Below are positions 59,630-64,000 of a stretch of 64,000 nt of DNA, piece after piece (the first letter of the stretch is position 1; each line of letters begins with the position of its first letter). The position numbers and the translations under genes are program-made. Source of the DNA: Bacillota bacterium (lineage in GTDB: Bacteria; Bacillota_I; Bacilli_A; Izemoplasmatales; Hujiaoplasmataceae); assembly GCA_018816905.1 (NCBI GenBank), contig JAHIVB010000008.1:62001-126000 (forward strand). Reading direction: 5' to 3'. The notes under the pieces are model-generated. The model had not been told where the DNA came from. It searched no databases and saw only the letters and a list, made by a program, of their open reading frames with translations.

Positions 59630-61524
59630 AAAAAGAAGAAAAAAATAACATAGTCGAGCAACAACCTTCTCAACAAGGTAGGCGTCCTCAAGGAAGACCT
59701 GGAGGCGGTGGCGGCGGTGGACCTTTTGGTGCGATGATGAGACCCGCTGAAAAAGCAAAAGATTTTAAAGGAACTTTAAAACGTTTGATTCGATTCTTGA
59801 AACCTCAAAGAACTCAAATGATTATCATGATTTTTTTTACAGTCATCATGACTGCAATGGCAGTATATGCGCCAAATTTAATGAGAAATATCATGAATTT
59901 ACTTCAACTAATCATTATCGGGACCGCTGAAAGTGATGCTCAAAGTCTGATAATAAAATATTTTATTGCGATTATCGTGCTTTATGTTCTTCGTTTTATC
60001 CTTGAGACCATATCTTACTTGATTGCAAACTATGTTTCAGTCTCTTTGGGGAAAAGCTTTAGAAATATTCTTAGAGATAAATTGGAAAGATTACCGATTA
60101 AGTATTTTGATGAAAAACAAACAGGCGACATCCTAAGTGTTTTTTCAAATGATGTGGATGTTGTCGTTAACTCAATTCAGCAAAGTCTAATTCAAATGAT
60201 TCAAGCTTTTCTAATGTTGATTGGCGTTCTTGGAATGATGTTCTTCATCTCATGGAAACTGACTGTCATTGCTTTAGTCATTTTACCTCTCTATGTCATT
60301 ACCGTTTCCATGATTGCAAAAAAAAGTCAGTCCAAATTCATTCGTCAACAAAAAGGATTGGGAAAAATCAACGGATATATCGAGGAAATCTTTACTTCTC
60401 ATAAAGTCGTCAAACTGTTCGGAAAAGAACAGGATTCTTACGCAGAGTTTAAAGTCATGAATGAAGAACTTGCCGGAGATATGAAATCTGCTCAATTCTT
60501 AAGCGGTTTGATTCACCCAGTGATGGATTTCATTTCCAATATCGGATATGTTGCCGTCGTCATGGTGGGAGGCATCCTTGCGGGTGCGACAAACCCATTA
60601 TTGATTGGAGACATTACAACATTTATCTCTTATCAAAGAATGTTCGTCAATCCGATTTTGAATCTTGCAAATATCGTCAATATGTTCCAGTCAACCATTG
60701 CAGGTGCTGAAAGAATATTTGATCTATTAGATGCCAAAGAAGAAGAAATGGACAAAGCCGTTGAAACGTTTGTTAACAGAGAACATTTAAGTGGAGTTGA
60801 GATCAAAAATGTTGATTTCTCCTATTCACCGGATAAGGAATTAATCAAGAATTTGAATTTAAAGGTTGAACCAGGAAATCAAATCGCAATTGTTGGCCCC
60901 ACCGGGGCTGGAAAAACAACTCTAGTAAACTTGTTGATGCGATTTTATGAAATCGACAAAGGAACCATTACCATAGACAATGTCCTTAACACGGAAGTTC
61001 CTCGTGAAGAACTCAGAAAACAATTCGGTATGGTATTGCAAGATACATGGTTATTTGCTGGAACCATTCGAGAAAATATCTCTTATGGAAAAGAAGACGC
61101 AACCCTTGAAGATGTCATTTCAGCATGTAAACAAGCTCATGTACATCATTTCATCGAAACTTTGGAAAATGGATACGACACTTTACTAAAAGAAGATGCA
61201 TCCAACATCTCTCAGGGACAAAAACAGTTATTAACGATTGCAAGAGCGATTCTGTTTAATCCTAGAATATTGATTTTGGACGAAGCAACCTCCTCGGTTG
61301 ATACGAGAACAGAAGCCTACATCCAGAATGCAATGAATTTTATGATGGAGGGAAGGACAAGTTTCGTCATCGCGCATCGTCTTTCCACCATTAAGAAAGC
61401 TTCTACGATTCTAGTCATGGAACATGGTCAAATCGTTGAACAAGGAAACCATAAAGATCTGCTTGAGAAAAATGGAGTATATGCGGATCTCTACAATTCA
61501 CAGTTTTTGAATATTGCGACTTAA
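59626..61524 (+). CDS. Heterodimeric ABC exporter, catalytic subunit
   Basis: Partner half of 632 residues with six helices. Its N terminus is a disordered Gln/Arg/Gly-rich tail with a run of seven Gly (about 15-37). In the ATPase, Walker A is GPTGAGKTT, Walker B with catalytic Glu is ILDEATS and switch His is IAHRL. The signature is altered to ISQGQ, so the complementary site is degenerate, as expected when paired with the preceding protein. The usual role is multidrug export; the substrate is unknown. GAGGAG precedes the ATG. Confidence 0.93.
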   Translation: MKKEEKNNIVEQQPSQQGRRPQGRPGGGGGGGPFGAMMRPAEKAKDFKGTLKRLIRFLKPQRTQMIIMIFFTVIMTAMAVYAPNLMRNIMNLLQLIIIGTAESDAQSLIIKYFIAIIVLYVLRFILETISYLIANYVSVSLGKSFRNILRDKLERLPIKYFDEKQTGDILSVFSNDVDVVVNSIQQSLIQMIQAFLMLIGVLGMMFFISWKLTVIALVILPLYVITVSMIAKKSQSKFIRQQKGLGKINGYIEEIFTSHKVVKLFGKEQDSYAEFKVMNEELAGDMKSAQFLSGLIHPVMDFISNIGYVAVVMVGGILAGATNPLLIGDITTFISYQRMFVNPILNLANIVNMFQSTIAGAERIFDLLDAKEEEMDKAVETFVNREHLSGVEIKNVDFSYSPDKELIKNLNLKVEPGNQIAIVGPTGAGKTTLVNLLMRFYEIDKGTITIDNVLNTEVPREELRKQFGMVLQDTWLFAGTIRENISYGKEDATLEDVISACKQAHVHHFIETLENGYDTLLKEDASNISQGQKQLLTIARAILFNPRILILDEATSSVDTRTEAYIQNAMNFMMEGRTSFVIAHRLSTIKKASTILVMEHGQIVEQGNHKDLLEKNGVYADLYNSQFLNIAT

Positions 61525-61548
61525 GAGGATGAAAATCCTCTTTTTTCT
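61522..61548 (+). terminator. Terminator after the ABC exporter operon
   Basis: AAGAGGAT and ATCCTCTT pair around GAAA, followed by T. Confidence 0.8.
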
Positions 61549-61570
61549 TTATAAATTGACTGAAATACAG

Positions 61571-61576
61571 TATAAT
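61571..61576 (+). promoter_or_regulatory. -10 element before rimO
   Basis: TATAAT, with a weak TTTATA 17 bases upstream at 61548-61553. TTGACT at 61556-61561 is closer to consensus, but its nine-base spacing is wrong. Confidence 0.45.
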
Positions 61577-61603
61577 TGTATCCATAAGACGGAGTGTGCA
61601 TAG

Positions 61604-62908
61604 ATGATTAAAGTAGGATTGATTTCACTGGGTTGTGCAAAAAACTTAGTGGATTCTGAATTAATATTAGGTGTTTTAAAAAGTGCAGGGGTTGAAATCG
61701 TTATTGACCCTGAAGACGCAGACGCCATCATTGTCAATACTTGCGGATTTATCGAATCCGCAAGACAAGAAACAATTGAAACCATCCAAGAGATGAAAGA
61801 ATATGGAAAGAAGTTAATCGTTAGCGGATGCTATGCTGAAAGGTATAGAGAAAAACTAGAAAAAGAAATGCCGTTTGTTGATAAAATCATCACGCTGAAG
61901 GATTATCCTAGAATTCATTTGATTTTGTCAGAAGTTCTCTCTTCTTCTGAATTAAAGTTCCAACCAATGAGTTATGAGACAAGAATGCTTGTTTCATCTA
62001 ACATAACGCCATATGTGAAATTAAGCGAAGGGTGTGACAACCGCTGTGCTTTTTGTGCAATTCCGCTCATCAGAGGCAGATTTATTTCAAGGGATTATGG
62101 TGAGGTAATGAGTGAATGTAGGCTCCTCGTTTCAAATGGGGCAAAGGAACTTAATCTGATTAGTCAAGATACGACAAGGTATGGATATGATTTAAATCCT
62201 GAAAGAAAAAGTCTTCTTCCTCAACTCCTTAGAGATATCGCAAAGATTGAAGCGCTCAAAATCATCAGAATTCTATATTTATACCCAGATGAAATCACCG
62301 ATGAACTGCTGAGTGTTGTGAAGAACACCCCAATGATTGCACCCTATTTTGATATCCCAATTCAGCACATATCCACACCAGTACGAAGAAGAATGTTAAG
62401 AAGAAAAGATGAATATTTCATCAGAGAACTTTTAAATAAAATTAGAATAATGATTCCAAATGCAATATTTAGAACCACTTTGATTGTTGGATTTCCAGGT
62501 GAAACAGAAGAAGACTTCTTGAAACTAAAGAATTTTGTGAAAGAGTTTGAATTTGACCGGTTAGGCGTTTTTGCGTATTCGAAAGAAGAAGATACTGTTG
62601 CCTTTGAATACGAGGACCAAATTGACGAGGAAATCAAACAACGACGTTTAAACGAAATCATGAGTACCCAAAAGAAAATTGCTAGAAAGAAAAATAAGGC
62701 ACAAATAGGCTCTATCCATCATACTATCATAGAGGCTTACGATACCGAGTCGAAGTTTTATTACGGAAGAAGTTTTGCATTCGCTCCGGATGACATCGAT
62801 GGTTATATCGTATTTCAATCAAAACAAAAGCGTCAAATTGGAGATGATCTTGACGTTATCATTACGGATTCTTTAGGATATGATTTAATCGGAGACGCCA
62901 TTCTTTGA
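61604..62908 (+). CDS. rimO: Ribosomal protein S12 methylthiotransferase RimO
   Basis: Radical SAM enzyme that adds a methylthio group to an Asp of ribosomal protein S12. The N-terminal MTTase domain has three cluster cysteines C11, C47 and C76 (LGCAKN, NTCGFI, SGCYAE). The radical SAM cysteines are C144, C148 and C151 (CDNRCAFC). A C-terminal TRAM domain ends the protein. LGCAKNLVDSE and CAIPLIRG distinguish RimO from MiaB. The length of 434 residues is normal. The DUF368 gene follows 13 bases later. Confidence 0.95.
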   Translation: MIKVGLISLGCAKNLVDSELILGVLKSAGVEIVIDPEDADAIIVNTCGFIESARQETIETIQEMKEYGKKLIVSGCYAERYREKLEKEMPFVDKIITLKDYPRIHLILSEVLSSSELKFQPMSYETRMLVSSNITPYVKLSEGCDNRCAFCAIPLIRGRFISRDYGEVMSECRLLVSNGAKELNLISQDTTRYGYDLNPERKSLLPQLLRDIAKIEALKIIRILYLYPDEITDELLSVVKNTPMIAPYFDIPIQHISTPVRRRMLRRKDEYFIRELLNKIRIMIPNAIFRTTLIVGFPGETEEDFLKLKNFVKEFEFDRLGVFAYSKEEDTVAFEYEDQIDEEIKQRRLNEIMSTQKKIARKKNKAQIGSIHHTIIEAYDTESKFYYGRSFAFAPDDIDGYIVFQSKQKRQIGDDLDVIITDSLGYDLIGDAIL

Positions 62909-62921
62909 CGGAGGAAATAAC

Positions 62922-63851
62922 ATGTTTCTTACATTACTATTAAAAGGGTTCATCATTGGAATTGCATTTATCATTCCGGGCGTAAGCGGAGGAACTCTAG
63001 CAATATATCTTGGAATATATGACAAACTTCTACATTCCATTGGACATGTGTTCAAGGAATTTAAGAAAAGTGTTTCTTTTTTACTGCCCGTTTTTCTAGG
63101 CATTGCAATTTCAATTGTTGCATTGGCAAAGGTGTTGGGATTTTTTATCGAGAAAAATTCTTTTGTCACACTTTGTTTTTTTATCGGATTGATTATCGGA
63201 GGAATACCGCATCTGTTTAAAGAAGTTCATCACAAGCCAGTAAATATATCTTCGATTATTTCTTTTGTAGTTGCTTTCGCCTTGGTACTATTATTGATGA
63301 TATTCAAATTACAAAATGATCAAGCTGGGATGTCAGTATTTGAGATGAACGCTGTGAATATTTTGGTTTTAGTGCTACTAGGAATGGTGGCTTCAACCAC
63401 AATGATCATCCCTGGTATTTCAGGTTCTGCCTTATTAATGGTTTTAGGGTTCTACACTGCAATCGTCACAAATGTGGTTGGAAATATTCTTGATTTTTCA
63501 AATCTCTCCTATCATCTTTATGTCATCATACCGTTTGGGATTGGTGCAGCGATTGGAATCGTTGTTTTCAGTAAGGCAATCGAGTTTAGTTTAAGAAGGT
63601 TTAAAAGTCAAACATATTACGCAATTATTGGGTTTATCATGGCATCGATTATTGTCATATTTTGTGAAATTAGAGATCCTGGTTCTGCAATGGTTTTTGA
63701 AGATCAAGTACCGATTTTTACCAACTTCTTCAATTTCGTTGGTACGCATATCGTTAGTGTATTATTAGGTGTTGTATCATTGGTAACGGGTCTTTTCATT
63801 TCAAAACTCTTGGTTTCATTTGAAGGAAAATCAATTAAAGATGCAAAGTAG
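62922..63851 (+). CDS. DUF368 membrane protein (PopT-like polyprenyl-phosphate translocase)
   Basis: Polytopic membrane protein of 309 residues with about eight hydrophobic segments. The repeated glycine motifs IIPGVSGGT (near residue 17) and IIPGISGSA (near 164) are the DUF368 signature and suggest an inverted internal repeat. Recent work on this family (PopT) shows recycling of undecaprenyl phosphate across the membrane. If this organism lacks peptidoglycan, the lipid carrier may serve other glycans. Start follows GGAGGAAA. It overlaps the next, partial gene by 11 bases. Confidence 0.88.
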   Translation: MFLTLLLKGFIIGIAFIIPGVSGGTLAIYLGIYDKLLHSIGHVFKEFKKSVSFLLPVFLGIAISIVALAKVLGFFIEKNSFVTLCFFIGLIIGGIPHLFKEVHHKPVNISSIISFVVAFALVLLLMIFKLQNDQAGMSVFEMNAVNILVLVLLGMVASTTMIIPGISGSALLMVLGFYTAIVTNVVGNILDFSNLSYHLYVIIPFGIGAAIGIVVFSKAIEFSLRRFKSQTYYAIIGFIMASIIVIFCEIRDPGSAMVFEDQVPIFTNFFNFVGTHIVSVLLGVVSLVTGLFISKLLVSFEGKSIKDAK

Positions 63852-64000
63852 GTTTGTCGATTCGAAGAGTTTCATGACGAAAACCAATATTGGAGACCAT
63901 GACTATACATGTAATCCCTTTATCGGATGCACTCACGGGTGCGTCTATTGTTATGCAAAAACGATTGAAAGGCATCACCCTGTTAATGAATGGGGGCAAT
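63841..64000 (+). CDS. Radical SAM protein, SplB-like (COG1533 type), partial
   Basis: Runs off the right edge; 53 codons are visible. The radical SAM motif CxxxCxxC is seen as CTHGCVYC, in the context CNPFIGCTHGCVYCYA, the SPL/Rv2578c-like form of unknown substrate. ATG 63841 overlaps the DUF368 stop; AAGGAAAA lies about 12 bases upstream. ATG 63874 is a possible later start. Function beyond radical SAM chemistry cannot be assigned from this fragment. Confidence 0.8.
   Translation, partial: MQSRFVDSKSFMTKTNIGDHDYTCNPFIGCTHGCVYCYAKTIERHHPVNEWGQ

Noticed and set aside
1-64000. Insertion sequences, prophage, rRNA or CRISPR array
   Set aside because: No transposase, integrase, phage structural, Cas or rRNA signature was found on either strand.

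Overview
The window is AT-rich, densely packed, and reads as a low-GC Gram-positive relative. Many genes end in TGA and tryptophan is encoded by TGG, so the genetic code is standard; this argues against Mycoplasma, where TGA is Trp. Gene order resembles Bacillus in places (rsgA-rpe-thiN, then rpmB/fakA, recG, plsX, rnc; also dnaD-nth). No peptidoglycan or division gene accompanies rsmH, and several lipoproteins carry a Thr-rich stalk. My inference is an Acholeplasma/Izemoplasma-like mollicute with a standard code; sequence inspection alone cannot prove this.

Layout. 1-3762: T-box leader and pheST. 3845-8516: an ABC-2 exporter pair, rlmN, a group III-type phosphofructokinase and rubrerythrin. 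8527-20350: the Bacillus-like core (rsgA, rpe, thiN, rpmB, fakA, recG, plsX, rnc, dnaD, nth), interrupted by two tandem HtrA-like lipoprotein proteases. 20412-25442: an XRE/TPR-like regulator, a cysteine-free Mrp ATPase, a PIG-L deacetylase, yceD-rpmF and rsmH. 25454-25955: a four-tRNA cluster (Gly, Gly, Ser, Pro). 26193-28490: two small unknown proteins and an MscS channel. 28495-31036 (minus): a cobalamin-binding-domain protein in an operon with an FtsX/LolD-type ABC system. 31141-36490: archaeal-type AspRS, Gfo/Idh/MocA dehydrogenase, GNAT, ZIP transporter, RluA-family pseudouridine synthase. 36719-49772: a surface region with an S41-like lipoprotein, a membrane/zinc-ribbon pair, and an oligopeptide ABC operon led by an InlB-repeat lipoprotein and ending in an unknown small membrane protein. 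49866-53357: galM-galE-galT. 53423-56289: archaeal/eukaryotic-type ProRS facing a two-subunit class I fumarase. 56354-64000: DegV/FakB-like protein, a MarR-controlled heterodimeric ABC exporter, rimO, a DUF368 (PopT-like) protein and the start of an SPL-like radical SAM gene.

How the parts fit. FakA, the DegV/FakB-like protein and PlsX together suggest use of exogenous fatty acids for phospholipids. Opp uptake plus surface proteases suggest peptide scavenging. PFK, the gal genes and rpe suggest sugar fermentation. Rubrerythrin suggests an anaerobic or microaerophilic life with peroxide defence. The most unusual items are the stand-alone cobalamin-sensor-like protein co-transcribed with an ABC system, the hairpin between a Shine-Dalgarno sequence and the oppB start, the Thr-stalk lipoproteins, and the cysteine-free Mrp. 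No CRISPR array, rRNA, insertion sequence or prophage was seen.
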